43,216 nt of DNA from JACMOY01 sp038322575 (lineage in GTDB: Bacteria > Actinomycetota > Actinomycetes > Actinomycetales > Angustibacteraceae). Location: contig JBBQGB010000028.1 in the NCBI GenBank assembly GCA_038322575.1, positions 1-43,216 on the forward strand. The letters are read 5' to 3'. The notes beneath the pieces were generated by a model, which searched no databases, had not been told where the DNA came from, and saw only the letters and a program-made list of their open reading frames with translations. Shown piece after piece: positions 7,491 through 15,456 of the stretch (its first letter is position 1; every line of letters starts with the position of its first letter). The translations under genes were made by a program, and so were the position numbers.

Positions 7491-8152
7491 GGCTCGGCCA
7501 CGTCCTGTCCATCGCGTCGGGGGTGCTCCTGGTGACCGGTTCGGCATCGTGCAGCGGCGGGACGCCGGACGCCGCGGCCCCCTCGTCCAGCGCCTCCACC
7601 CCGTCCACCAGCCTGTCGAGCCCGTCGGCGTCGACCGGGTCAGGTGCCGGCGGCGAGACGGTCACCGAGGGGCCGGCGACGTTCACGCTCGGCACCGGTG
7701 TGACGTTCGTCGACGCCGTGGCCGAGACCCCAGCCCCGGCCACGCGGGTCCGTCGCTGGACGTGGGCGCCCGCGGGCGGGAGCACGCAGTGCACCGTCGT
7801 GGTGAACGTCCAGGGCGGCTTCACGGGTGACTTCCCGCAGGCCCAGCGCGTGGTGTTCAAGGCGCGGATCGAGGCCCAGGGCGGGCAGGTGCTGGTCAAC
7901 GACGCCGGGCAGGGCCCGCCGGGCACCAGGGCCGGGCTGCTGCAGCACAGCACGACACCGAACCTCGGCACCAACCGCGACACCACCGTGTCGACCTGGA
8001 CCCGGTCCTACGTCACCGCTGGCGGCACCTACGTCGAGCTGGCGGCGGCGTCCAGTGCCGAGCACGAGACCACCTGCCAGACCGAGGCCATCGCGGCCTC
8101 GCTCGGGTGGACCGGCGCCGAGGCCGCCGGCCCGGCGGGCGGGGGAGCCTGA
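7487..8152 (+). CDS. Predicted secreted lipoprotein, unknown function
   Basis: This 221-aa protein starts at the ATG 7487, overlapping the upstream stop and preceded by GAAGAGG. The N-terminus is a signal peptide ending in TGSASC, an imperfect lipobox with Cys near residue 22. A Ser/Thr/Pro-rich linker of about 35 residues follows, typical of surface lipoproteins. The mature domain contains two cysteines (CTVVVN and TTCQTEA), probably disulfide-bonded, and alternating hydrophobic strands. I do not recognise the family. It is translationally coupled to the large pseudopilin and to the membrane protein after it, so a joint role at the cell surface is likely by context only. An upstream in-frame GTG at 7469 would spoil the signal peptide and was not chosen. 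Confidence 0.65.
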   Translation: MRLGHVLSIASGVLLVTGSASCSGGTPDAAAPSSSASTPSTSLSSPSASTGSGAGGETVTEGPATFTLGTGVTFVDAVAETPAPATRVRRWTWAPAGGSTQCTVVVNVQGGFTGDFPQAQRVVFKARIEAQGGQVLVNDAGQGPPGTRAGLLQHSTTPNLGTNRDTTVSTWTRSYVTAGGTYVELAAASSAEHETTCQTEAIAASLGWTGAEAAGPAGGGA

Positions 8153-8616
8153 TGGCCGGGCTGCGCGAGGAGTGGACCCCGGACGTCGAGCGTCGGCCCG
8201 GTCGCGGCGACTACGTCGTGGGCGCCGTCGCCTCGGTCGTGACCCAGCTGGTGGCGCTGGTCGTCCTGCTGCTCGTCGTCGGCGTGGTCGGGCTCGGCAT
8301 CGCGGGCACCAGCGGTGACGCCGACGTGTCCGGCGCACGCCGAGCGGTCATCCTCGTGCTCGGCGCGCTGGCCGTCACCGCCGCCACGCTGGCGGGCTCG
8401 TGGGTCGGGGCGTGGGTCCTGATGCGGCGGGGGGTGGGCGAGGCGGGCGCGCGGCGGGTCGCCGCGGTGCTGGCGGGGGTGGTCGGGCTGCTGCTGCTGG
8501 TCGCCGACGCCGGCGACAAGACGGCGCTGCAGTGGGTCGCCGGCCTGCTGGCCACCGCGGCGGGTGCCGTCCTGGGCGCCCGGTCCGCCCCGCGCACGGA
8601 CGACGGACACCACTGA
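8152..8616 (+). CDS. Four-helix membrane protein, unknown function
   Basis: This 154-aa protein starts at the ATG 8152 (TGATG overlap with the lipoprotein stop, GGGGGAG ribosome site). A soluble, charged N-terminus of about 20 residues precedes four hydrophobic segments, roughly residues 22-49, 61-84, 96-117 and 123-141, and a short His-rich tail. No catalytic or binding motif is visible and the family is not recognised. Its position in a tight four-gene run with the large pseudopilin, a lipoprotein and a single-pass protein suggests a membrane component of the same system. An in-frame extension upstream is antisense-like low-complexity Arg/Gly and was rejected. Confidence 0.6.
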   Translation: MAGLREEWTPDVERRPGRGDYVVGAVASVVTQLVALVVLLLVVGVVGLGIAGTSGDADVSGARRAVILVLGALAVTAATLAGSWVGAWVLMRRGVGEAGARRVAAVLAGVVGLLLLVADAGDKTALQWVAGLLATAAGAVLGARSAPRTDDGHH

Positions 8617-8621
8617 CGACG

Positions 8622-9287
8622 GTGGCCGCACCGGCGGGCCGCGGCGTGCTCGTCGCCCTCGCGGTGGCCGGGGTGGTGCTGCTCGCCGGCGTCGTCGCGT
8701 TCGGCCTGGTCGTCAAGCACCTGGTCAGCCCGTCGCGTCCGGACGCTGCCGCGGTCGCGACCGTCGACGCGACGATGCGCCTCGACCCGGTGGCCGGCGG
8801 CACCGCCGTCCGGCTCAGCCTCGTCCCGACGCCGGACAGCGCGACGACCCGGCTGCGGCTGGACGCGCTCACCGTCGACCGCCAGTACGTCGTCGCCGGC
8901 GATGGCGGGCCCGGCGCCACCCGTGCCGCCATCCGGCTCGAGGGGCTGCGGGCCGACGGCCGGGCCGTGCGCCGGGGGCAGGACGGCTACGGCCCGATCG
9001 CCGTCGGCCCGGCGGGCGTGGCGCTCACGTTCACCGTGCCGGCGGTCGGCGAACGGCGCGTCCTGCTGCCGCTGAACCTCGGTGACCGCGTGCGCGTGCG
9101 CGACCTGCGGGTCGAGGCGGCACCCGGCCTGATCACCAGCTGCCTGCGGCTGACCGGCTACGACGGGTCGAGCCGGTACGACGTGATGACCCGGTGCGAC
9201 CCGACGCCACCGCTGCGACCGACCACCACCTGGCCGGCCGACCCCAGCCGGCAGGGGGTCGTCCGCCTCGAGCTGGGCCAGGGGTGA
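8622..9287 (+). CDS. Single-pass membrane-anchored exported protein
   Basis: This 221-aa protein runs from GTG 8622, five bases after the preceding stop. One N-terminal helix (VLVALAVAGVVLLAGVVAFGLVV) anchors an extracellular domain of about 190 residues. The domain has several beta-strand-like stretches (VRLSLVPTP, VALTFTVPAV, ERRVLLPLNLG) and two cysteines near the end (SCLRLTGYDG and TRCDPTPP) that could form a disulfide. The layout resembles a small Ig-like or jelly-roll accessory domain, but I recognise no family. It is the last gene of the pseudopilin-lipoprotein-membrane protein run and meets the convergent DUF192 gene nine bases later, so the transcript must end in or close to coding DNA. 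Confidence 0.6.
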   Translation: MAAPAGRGVLVALAVAGVVLLAGVVAFGLVVKHLVSPSRPDAAAVATVDATMRLDPVAGGTAVRLSLVPTPDSATTRLRLDALTVDRQYVVAGDGGPGATRAAIRLEGLRADGRAVRRGQDGYGPIAVGPAGVALTFTVPAVGERRVLLPLNLGDRVRVRDLRVEAAPGLITSCLRLTGYDGSSRYDVMTRCDPTPPLRPTTTWPADPSRQGVVRLELGQG

Positions 9288-9296
9288 GGCCCCTGG

Positions 9297-9653
9297 CTAG
9301 GCGAGGGGGCCGTCGGCCTCGTCGCGCAGGCGCAGCCGGCTGCCGGGGCGCACGCCCCACTGCGCGAGCCGTCCCGGCTCGGTCTCGACGACCCAGCGAG
9401 TGCGGGGGCGCCACAGGCCGAGGCGCCGGCGTGGCATGTGCACCACGGCCGTGACCTCACCGTCGCGCCGCACGAACGCCACGTCGATGGCGAACCGCAT
9501 GCCGAACGTGTGCAGCGAGGACGCGGGCTCCAGCACCAGGCCGGTCTCGATGCCGTCGCGGCCCAGCAGCCCGCGCGAGCGCTCGCCGAAGCTGCGGGCG
9601 CGCTCGACCAGCGCCGCGTCGGTGCCATCGACGACGAGGGTGGCACGATGCAT
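9297..9653 (-). CDS. DUF192 family protein
   Basis: This 118-aa protein is a compact DUF192 domain. The family's recognisable core is present: ARSFGERSRGLLGRDG near residue 20-37, then LHTFGMRFAIDVAFVRRDGEV, VVHMPRR, the W-rich VVETEPGRLAQWGVRPG and the closing GSRLRLRDE. The ATG at 9653 is the best start because the homologous region begins immediately after it, while the upstream extension is low complexity. The function of DUF192 is not established. Members are often secreted in other bacteria, yet this one has no signal peptide. It lies alone on the minus strand, convergent with the exported-protein gene and divergent from the zinc-ribbon gene, inside the Tad locus. Confidence 0.85.
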   Translation of the reverse strand: MHRATLVVDGTDAALVERARSFGERSRGLLGRDGIETGLVLEPASSLHTFGMRFAIDVAFVRRDGEVTAVVHMPRRRLGLWRPRTRWVVETEPGRLAQWGVRPGSRLRLRDEADGPLA

Positions 9654-9768
9654 GGGGGTCTCCACTTCGAGGATCGGCGTGCGGCGCGGTCGCGCCCTAC
9701 GATGCTGGGGTCCGGGTACCCGTGCTGCGACCGGTGCAGCCGGGGCGGGCTCGACGCGAGGGGGCCGC

Positions 9769-10632
9769 GTGGCTGACGTCATCGCCGTGACCGGGATGCT
9801 CGGGGGGCCGGGGCTGCTGGCCCTGGACGCCGCGGCCGTGGGCCGGGCGAGGCCGACGACCGACCCGTGGCTCGACGTCCTGGCCGCGGCGGTGGAGGAG
9901 GGCGACGTGCTCGTCCTCGCGCGCGGCGCCGAGGCACACGCGGTCCGTCGGCGTCTGGCCCGGGTGCAAACCCTGCTGGCCACCGAGCGGATCGCACTGG
10001 TGTCCGTGCCGCTCGCGCCGCTGGCCGCCGGCGTCCTCGCCGACGCCGTGGCGCGGGCCGTGGCCGCGGGCGCCCTCGTCCCCGCGCAGGTGCCCGCCGC
10101 CGTGGCGCACGCCGCGGGCAGCTGCCTCGACCTCGGTGTCGTGGCGACGGTGGCCCGGATCGACGTCCCCGAGGTCGGCGTGTGGCACCAGCTGCGCTCG
10201 TACCTGCCGTGGACCAGCCGGTTCGTGGTGCGGGTCGCACCGACCGCGGGGCTGGGTCACCTGGCTGCCAAGGACGGCGAGGTGCGCGGGCTCGACCTCA
10301 CCCTGCCCGGCGAGCAGGAGCTGAGGGCGGTCACGGCCGGGGTCGAGCTGCCACCCGCCCTGCAGCAGCTGCTGGACGCGACCGGGGTGAGCGCGGCCGA
10401 CCTGGGCCGGCCCGAGATCGGCCCCCTGCTGCGTGCCGCCTGGGCGCAGGACGGCGCCACCGAGCTCGTCGTCCGGCCGGCCAGCGACCAGGGGTGGCTG
10501 GGTCTGGGCGCCGAGCCGACGGCGCTGACGACGTGCACCTGGTGCGGCCGGTCGCGGGTCGGCACCTCGTGCCTGTTCTGCGGCGAGTGGGACGCGCGCG
10601 AGGACCGGGCGGCGCTCGACCAGCGGGTCTGA
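9769..10632 (+). CDS. Uncharacterised protein with C-terminal zinc ribbon
   Basis: This 287-aa protein starts at GTG 9769 after a GAGGGGG ribosome site. The N-terminal 170 residues are rich in Ala, Val and Leu. They include an alternating strand-helix stretch around GDVLVLARGAEAHAVRRRLARVQTLLATERIALVSVPL that looks like a small Rossmann-type domain and could bind a nucleotide, although no P-loop is visible. The C-terminus carries CTWCGRS and CLFCGEW, two CxxC pairs spaced as in a zinc ribbon, about 25 residues from the end. I do not recognise a family. It faces the tadG-like gene with a seven-base gap. Its place among pilus genes suggests a cytoplasmic accessory or regulatory role, an inference from location only. 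Confidence 0.65.
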   Translation: MADVIAVTGMLGGPGLLALDAAAVGRARPTTDPWLDVLAAAVEEGDVLVLARGAEAHAVRRRLARVQTLLATERIALVSVPLAPLAAGVLADAVARAVAAGALVPAQVPAAVAHAAGSCLDLGVVATVARIDVPEVGVWHQLRSYLPWTSRFVVRVAPTAGLGHLAAKDGEVRGLDLTLPGEQELRAVTAGVELPPALQQLLDATGVSAADLGRPEIGPLLRAAWAQDGATELVVRPASDQGWLGLGAEPTALTTCTWCGRSRVGTSCLFCGEWDAREDRAALDQRV

Positions 10633-10639
10633 CACGGGC

Positions 10640-11404
10640 TCAGTCGACGATCTCGACCCGGAAGCTCTGCTCAGCTAGCTGTACGGGGTCGATTGCCGAG
10701 AGCGCGTCGGCGACCTCGGGGGGCAGCGAGCCGGCGCCGGCTGACAGCAGCGGCCCGAGCAGGGCGCCCCAGCCCAGACCCACTCCGAGCCCCAGCCCGT
10801 CGCTGCACCCGGTCGGGCCCTCGCCGAGCTGGGTCGCGGCGCCGTCCACCAGCCGCGCCGCGACCAGGGCGGTGGCGGCCGACAGCGGCTGGTCCAGGCT
10901 GCTCGCCTGCGGGCAGCGGTCGAAGCGCACCCGCACCCCGCTGTGGACGCTGACCCGGGTGTCGCCGTTTCCGGTCACCGGGCCGTCCGACAGCTCACCC
11001 GAGGGGGCGCGCAGGTCGACCCGGACGGTGGCGCGACCGGTCTGGTCGACGGCGACGTCGCTGCAGGGCAGCGCGGGCGTGTCGTGCCGGTTCGCCGTCC
11101 AGTTGCGGTTCGCGGCGAGGCACGCCGTGCCGAGACCGGAGGCGCCCACCGACGACAGCACCCCCCGCAGGGGGGTCGGGAACCCCGCGATCGCCGCCAG
11201 CACAGCCTGCCGACGCAGCTGGCTGCCCGCGGCCACGGCACCGGCGTCCGCCGCGGTCTGGGTCTGGGTGCGCTGGTCGGCGACCTCGCCGACCTGACCC
11301 CAGGCGAACCCGAGGAAGACGATGAACGCGACAGCGAGCAGCAGGGCCGGGAAGACCTGGCCCTCCTGCTCGCTGCGCAAACGCGCGATCACCGTCGTGG
11401 GCAC
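10640..11404 (-). CDS. TadG/TadE-like pilus assembly protein
   Basis: This 254-aa protein opens with a short basic leader and EQEGQVFPALLLAVAFIVFLGF, a single membrane helix in the style of the Tad/TadG N-terminal domain. AADAGAVAAGSQLRR follows, the characteristic Ala-rich helix of these proteins. Unlike the other pseudopilins here, Glu at +5 of the putative mature end is absent (QVFPA), so cleavage by a prepilin peptidase is doubtful. The rest is an extracellular domain with four to five cysteines (for example in GTACLAA, LPCSDV and DRCPQA). GTG 11404 lies 24 bases after the flp stop, so flp and this gene are probably co-transcribed. It would be a minor pilin or assembly factor. Confidence 0.8.
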   Translation of the reverse strand: MPTTVIARLRSEQEGQVFPALLLAVAFIVFLGFAWGQVGEVADQRTQTQTAADAGAVAAGSQLRRQAVLAAIAGFPTPLRGVLSSVGASGLGTACLAANRNWTANRHDTPALPCSDVAVDQTGRATVRVDLRAPSGELSDGPVTGNGDTRVSVHSGVRVRFDRCPQASSLDQPLSAATALVAARLVDGAATQLGEGPTGCSDGLGLGVGLGWGALLGPLLSAGAGSLPPEVADALSAIDPVQLAEQSFRVEIVD

Positions 11405-11428
11405 CTGCTCGAGGTGGTTGCGGTCGAC

Positions 11429-11635
11429 CTACTTGTTGCCCGCGATGTCGCTGATCTTGGTGGTGATGGCCGAGCCGATGGTGCCACCGATGTCGGTCTT
11501 GGCCAGCGCCGCGATGAGGATGGCCACGATGACGACGATGCCGAGGTACTCCGCGGCGGTCTGGCCCCGGTCCTCCTGCATCCGGTCGCGCAGGCGTGCG
11601 CCGAGGACGGTGAGGGTGGCGGCGAGAAACGGCAT
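11429..11635 (-). CDS. flp: Flp-type major pilin
   Basis: This 68-aa prepilin is the expected structural subunit of the Tad pilus. A 24-residue basic leader ends in DRG, and the mature protein begins QTAAEYLG, giving Glu +5 and Tyr +6 as in Flp pilins. One hydrophobic helix follows (IVVIVAILIAALA) and then a short soluble tail ending in DIAGNK. Length fits the family. The ATG at 11635 has an AGGGAG ribosome site. It lies 112 bases after the response regulator and just before the tadG-like gene. The gap may hold its own promoter, which would allow higher expression than the assembly operon. Confidence 0.93.
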   Translation of the reverse strand: MPFLAATLTVLGARLRDRMQEDRGQTAAEYLGIVVIVAILIAALAKTDIGGTIGSAITTKISDIAGNK

Positions 11636-11728
11636 GTCAGGCTCCCTGTGGCTGCGGTGATCGCCGGGTCCCCGGCTGATGACGAGAGCGACACTACGGA
11701 CGGCTGCTGCCCCGGCCGAGGGCCTGCG

Positions 11729-11747
11729 GACCCAACCCTGGGCCCAA
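11729..11747 (-). promoter_or_regulatory. TTGGG repeats upstream of flp
   Basis: On the minus strand TTGGGCCCA (11747-11739) is followed 12 bases on by a second TTGGG in GGTTGGGTCC. The first is identical to a motif in front of the large pseudopilin (6032-6040). The position, between the regulator stop and flp, suits an operator of the locus-encoded response regulator, but this is speculation. Confidence 0.3.
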
Positions 11748-12452
11748 TCACGGCCGGCCCGCGGGGCTGGTGGAGGGGTCCTCGGTGCCCACCCAGCGGG
11801 CGATCGCCTGGGCCCGGGTGGTCACCGTCATCTTGGCGAAGATGCGGTTGAGGTGGTTCTTCACGGTCTTGACCGACAGGAACAGCCGCGCCGCGATCTC
11901 GGGGTTGGTGAGCCCGGCGCTGACCAACGCCATGACCTCGACCTCGCGCTCGGACAGGCCGTACCGCGCGGCCTCGGCGGCGGTCACCGCCGGCCGCTCG
12001 GGGGCCACGAGCGAGCGCTGCACCGCGCGTCCGGCGACCGCCGACAGCACCGACTCGCCGCGGGCCGCCGCCGCGACCGAGGACGCCAGCGACGAGGGGT
12101 CGAACTGGCCGTAGACGAGGTAGCCAACGGCCCCCGCCCGCAGCGCGGTCACGATGGTCTCGTCGTCCTCGGTCTGGGTCAGCATCAGCACCCGGGTCAG
12201 GGCCGCCAGGGTCGCCAGCACGTCCAGGCCGCTGACGCCGGGCATCCGCACGTCCAGCAGCACCACGTCCGGCCGGTGCCGGGTCACCTGCTCGAGCGCC
12301 TGCTGGCCATCCCCGGCCTCGGCGACGACGTCGATCGTGCCGGCCGCCTCGAGCAGCTGCACCAGGCCCATCCGCACGACCGGGTTGTCGTCGACGACCA
12401 CGACGCGCAGCGACGCGGGGACAGCCGCGTCGTCCACGGGTGAGCTGGTCAC
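11748..12452 (-). CDS. LuxR-type (NarL/FixJ) response regulator
   Basis: This 234-aa protein has a receiver domain (about 16-130) and a LuxR-type helix-turn-helix (about 168-215). The acidic pocket is VVVDDNP with D21 and D22. The phosphoacceptor is D67 in LLDVRMPG, followed by the conserved LTQT switch region, where a Lys-containing motif is less clear (AVGYLVYG in place of the usual GYLLK). The DNA-binding part shows LSEREVEVMALVSAGLTNPEI and SVKTVKNHLNRIFAKM, the standard recognition helix. The GTG start overlaps the kinase stop as GTGA, so the two form a pair. The pair ends the tad assembly operon and precedes flp, making pilus or flp control a reasonable inference. Confidence 0.92.
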   Translation of the reverse strand: MTSSPVDDAAVPASLRVVVVDDNPVVRMGLVQLLEAAGTIDVVAEAGDGQQALEQVTRHRPDVVLLDVRMPGVSGLDVLATLAALTRVLMLTQTEDDETIVTALRAGAVGYLVYGQFDPSSLASSVAAAARGESVLSAVAGRAVQRSLVAPERPAVTAAEAARYGLSEREVEVMALVSAGLTNPEIAARLFLSVKTVKNHLNRIFAKMTVTTRAQAIARWVGTEDPSTSPAGRP

Positions 12453-13657
12453 GAGGCCACCGTGGACGCAGCGCGCTCGGTGACGTCGGCGGTGAGCGGC
12501 ACCAGCAGCCGCACCCGCGTCCCCTCACCCGGGTTGCTGCTGACGGACAGCGTTCCGCCCACCCGCGCCGCCCGCTCGCTCATGCCCGCCAGCCCGAAGT
12601 GCCCGGCGCGCAGCAGGTCGGCCGACCGCGACGTCTCGAAGCCGGGGCCGTTGTCGGCCACCGTCACCTCCAGCAGGTCCGGCGCGCAGCGGATCTCGAC
12701 CATCGCGCTCGCGTCGGCGGCGTGCTTGTGAACGTTGTGCAGCGCCTCGGCGACGATTGCCACGACCTCGGTGCGGGCTGCGGCGGGGACGGGCTCGTCG
12801 TGCAGGGCGGGGTCCAGGTGCACGGCGATGTCCAGGTGCGGGCACTGCTCGATCGCGCGCCACACCCCCACCGTCAGCGACTCGCCCGCGGTGCGCGTCG
12901 CGTGGATCAGCGCCCTGGCCTGGACGGCGCTCGCGTCGACCATCCGGGCCAGCTTGCGCAGCGCACCGGCGGCCTCGTCCGGCGCCAGCCGACCGGTGGC
13001 GAGACGGCTCGCGTCGGCCTGCGCCGACATCGCGACACCGTGCAGCGACTTGCTCAGACCGTCGTGCAGCTCGCGTGCCAGGTGCAGCCGCGCGGCGGCT
13101 GCGGCCTCGGCGGCGTCCAGCTCGACGATGCGTGCCGCGTCGGCCTCCTGCCGGTCGAGCAGGACGCTGAGCGCGTGCCCGGCGGCGGCCGCCAGCGCGG
13201 GCAGGGACAGCAGCAGGACGTCGGCGCCGGGGCCCCCGCCCCGCATCGACGAGGCGGCTACGACCGACACCGTCAGCACCGCCGCGGTGCTGGCGGCCGC
13301 TGGGGCCGAGTACATCAGACCGGCCAGCACGCCCGATCCCATGCCGTACAGGACGATCGGGCTGCGCGGCCCGATGCCGATCACGAGCGCGGCGGCCACC
13401 GCGGTGTCGAGCGCCAGGTAGACGCCGCGGCGGCTCGGCGCCACCAGCCCGGGTCGGTGGGCCCACCGGTGCAGGCCGAACCACGAGCCGGCGAAGGCGA
13501 TGGTCAGCAGGGCCGCGGTGTCGCGCAGCACGCCGGCGTCGGCGGCCGCGAACGCGCTCAGGCCGACGGCCGCGACGCGCAGCACCTGCACCCACTGGCA
13601 GACCCGACCGCGGGCGCTCAGCAGGACCGCCGCGGTCGCCCGCGACGTGGGCGTCAC
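12449..13657 (-). CDS. Histidine kinase of the HisKA_3 class
   Basis: This 402-aa membrane sensor kinase begins with about 165 residues containing four to five hydrophobic segments and no obvious extracytoplasmic ligand domain. A short coiled region (DRQEADAARIVELDAAEA) leads to the phosphoacceptor box HLARELHDGLSKSLH with H198. The ATP-binding domain has EALHNVHKHA (N box), VADNGPGF (G1), GLAGMSERAARVGG and a final GEGTRVRLLVP. This layout is that of NarL-partner kinases. GTG 13657 overlaps the tadC stop as GTGA, and the gene overlaps the regulator below. The signal sensed is unknown; a membrane-embedded sensor could respond to envelope or pilus state. Confidence 0.92.
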   Translation of the reverse strand: MTPTSRATAAVLLSARGRVCQWVQVLRVAAVGLSAFAAADAGVLRDTAALLTIAFAGSWFGLHRWAHRPGLVAPSRRGVYLALDTAVAAALVIGIGPRSPIVLYGMGSGVLAGLMYSAPAAASTAAVLTVSVVAASSMRGGGPGADVLLLSLPALAAAAGHALSVLLDRQEADAARIVELDAAEAAAAARLHLARELHDGLSKSLHGVAMSAQADASRLATGRLAPDEAAGALRKLARMVDASAVQARALIHATRTAGESLTVGVWRAIEQCPHLDIAVHLDPALHDEPVPAAARTEVVAIVAEALHNVHKHAADASAMVEIRCAPDLLEVTVADNGPGFETSRSADLLRAGHFGLAGMSERAARVGGTLSVSSNPGEGTRVRLLVPLTADVTERAASTVAS

Positions 13658-14535
13658 AGCTGGCCCAGGTCGAAGCCCGAGCCGAGGTAGAGCGCGACGA
13701 CCACCAGCAGGACGACGCCCGGAACCATGATCATCGTGATGATCAGGCTGACCCGGGGGGTGGCCCGGGCGGCCCGACGTCGGGCGTTCTGCGAGAACTC
13801 GCGCCGCATGTCTCCCGACAGCTGCTGCAGCGTGTCGCTGAGCGGGGCGCCGAGCTCCTCGGCCTGCAGGATCGCGGTGACGAACATCGCCATCGTCTTG
13901 GCGCCGGGGTTGCGGTCGCGCAGGGCCGAGAACGCCTCGCGCCGGCTGACGCCGTAGTCGAGCTGGCGCAGGGTCAGCTGGGTCTCCTCGCTCAGCGCGC
14001 CCCTCGCCGTCCGCACGACCCGGCCCAGCGCCGGACGAAAGCTCACGCCGGCGCTGACGGTGACGGCGAGCAGGTCGAGGAAGTCGGGCAGCTCGGCCTC
14101 GATCTGCTGCTGGCGGATCTGGATGCGGCTGTACAGCTGCACCTCCGGGATGGCCGCGACGAGCAGCCCCAGCAGCCCGGTCAGCGGCGAGCCCTGCAGC
14201 CCGAAGTAGAGCAGCACGACGAGCCCGGCGAGGCCGAAGGTGGCCTGGCGGCCGGCGAACCGGGTGACGGTCATCCCGCCCGGTGAGCCGGCGACCTCCA
14301 GCCGGCGGCGGATCCTCGAGCGCCACGTCGGCCCCAGAGCCGACACGGCGATCGGCCCGAGGCGGGAGTCCAGCCCTGCGAGCAGTCGCGGTAGCAGCGC
14401 CGTCGGTCGGCCCGTCGCGGCCGCGAGGTCGAGGCCGTCCAGCGAGGTCTGCGGCTGGCTGCGGGCCATCCGCAGGCCGCGCAGCGCGAGGACGTAGCAG
14501 GCGAGCGCGCAGACGGCGACCAGCAGGGCCGTCAC
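13654..14535 (-). CDS. tadC: Tad pilus inner-membrane platform protein TadC
   Basis: This 293-aa protein belongs to the type II secretion system F family. An N-terminal helix (ALLVAVCALACYVLAL) is followed by a soluble stretch, two central helices near residues 115-150, and the T2SSF domain with ELPDFLDLLAVTVSAGVSFRPAL and ILQAEELGAPLSDTL. A C-terminal helix (MIMVPGVVLLVVVALYLG) closes it. It would form the pilus assembly platform together with TadB and contact the TadA ATPase. GTG 14535 lies one base after the tadB stop, and the stop overlaps the kinase start. A longer frame starting at 14586 lies inside tadB and is rejected. Confidence 0.92.
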   Translation of the reverse strand: MTALLVAVCALACYVLALRGLRMARSQPQTSLDGLDLAAATGRPTALLPRLLAGLDSRLGPIAVSALGPTWRSRIRRRLEVAGSPGGMTVTRFAGRQATFGLAGLVVLLYFGLQGSPLTGLLGLLVAAIPEVQLYSRIQIRQQQIEAELPDFLDLLAVTVSAGVSFRPALGRVVRTARGALSEETQLTLRQLDYGVSRREAFSALRDRNPGAKTMAMFVTAILQAEELGAPLSDTLQQLSGDMRREFSQNARRRAARATPRVSLIITMIMVPGVVLLVVVALYLGSGFDLGQL

Positions 14536-14536
14536 C

Positions 14537-15456
14537 TCAGACGTCGATCCGCGTGGCGCGACGCACGAGGAAGAAACCCAGCGCATACAGGGTGAACGCG
14601 GTCGCGAGGGCGGCCTGGCCGACCAGCTCGCGGGTCATCCGGTCGAGCACGCCGGGCGAGATGACGTTGAGCACCAGCAGCGACCCCACGCCCATGACGA
14701 TGACGACGTAGCTGGTGAAGACCGCACCCGAGAGCATGGTGCGCAGCTCGCGCCGCAGGTCCTTACGGGCCTCGAGGGTCTCGGAGATGCCGCGCAGCGC
14801 CGTCACGATCGCCCCGCCCGAGCGCGACTGGATCACCAGGGTGTGGGTCAGTAGCGACAGCTCGCGGTGGGCAGACGCTCCTCGAGCTCGACCAGCGCGT
14901 CCTCGATCGAGCGGCCGACGGCCAGCTGCTCACCGAGGAACCGCAGCTCGCCCCGCGAGGGCTCGTCGACGTCCTCGGCCGTCATCTCGATCGCCGAGCG
15001 CAGCGCCAGACCCGCCGAGGTGGCGTTGGACAACACCCGGGCGACCTCGGGCAGCTGGGCCACGAACTGCTCGGTGCGCTGGCGCTGGCGGCGGGTGAAG
15101 TAGGCCAGCGCGAGGCGGACGGCGGCGGCCGCGGCGAGCAGGGCGGCCACCGGCGCGACGAACGGCGAGACGGCGACGAACGAGACCAGTCCGATGGCAA
15201 AGAGCCCGACCGCGACGTCGACGACGCGCCAGTCCAGTCCGGCGCGGTCGATCCGGCCGCGAAGGGCGCGCCCGACCCGAGTGCGCCGCAGGCGGACGTC
15301 GAGGCGGGCGCCCGCACGCCCCGCACGCCCCTCGATGACGTCCAGCGCCGTGCGGTCGCGCAGGGCCTCGCGCTCGGCGGCGCCTCGCAGGTAGACCCGC
15401 AGCCCCACCAGGGCCAGGGCCAGCACCGCCACGGTGAGCAGCAGCAGGGGCTGCAT
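14537..15456 (-). pseudogene. tadB: TadB platform protein, interrupted by a one-base frameshift
   Basis: The first frame gives 202 residues from ATG 15456: a membrane helix, a second pair of helices near 75-120 and the first half of the T2SSF domain (AQLPEVARVLSNATSAGLALRSAIEM). It breaks off at ELEERLPTASCRY and stops. Just before that stop another frame continues the family sequence as RELSLLTHTLVIQSRSGGA and runs on through RKDLRRELRTMLSGAVFT to two C-terminal helices ending at 14537. The span is 920 bases, one short of 307 codons. A base missing near 14866-14871, in a G-rich run, explains everything: with it the join reads LPTRELSLLTHT. TadB is normally essential for pilus assembly, so this is either a real loss-of-function or phase-variable mutation, or a sequencing error. 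The ATGA overlaps the tadA stop. Confidence 0.9.

Noticed and set aside
12440..13690. Plus-strand ORF antisense to the histidine kinase
   Set aside because: The kinase has complete conserved boxes and the antisense frame is compositionally biased.
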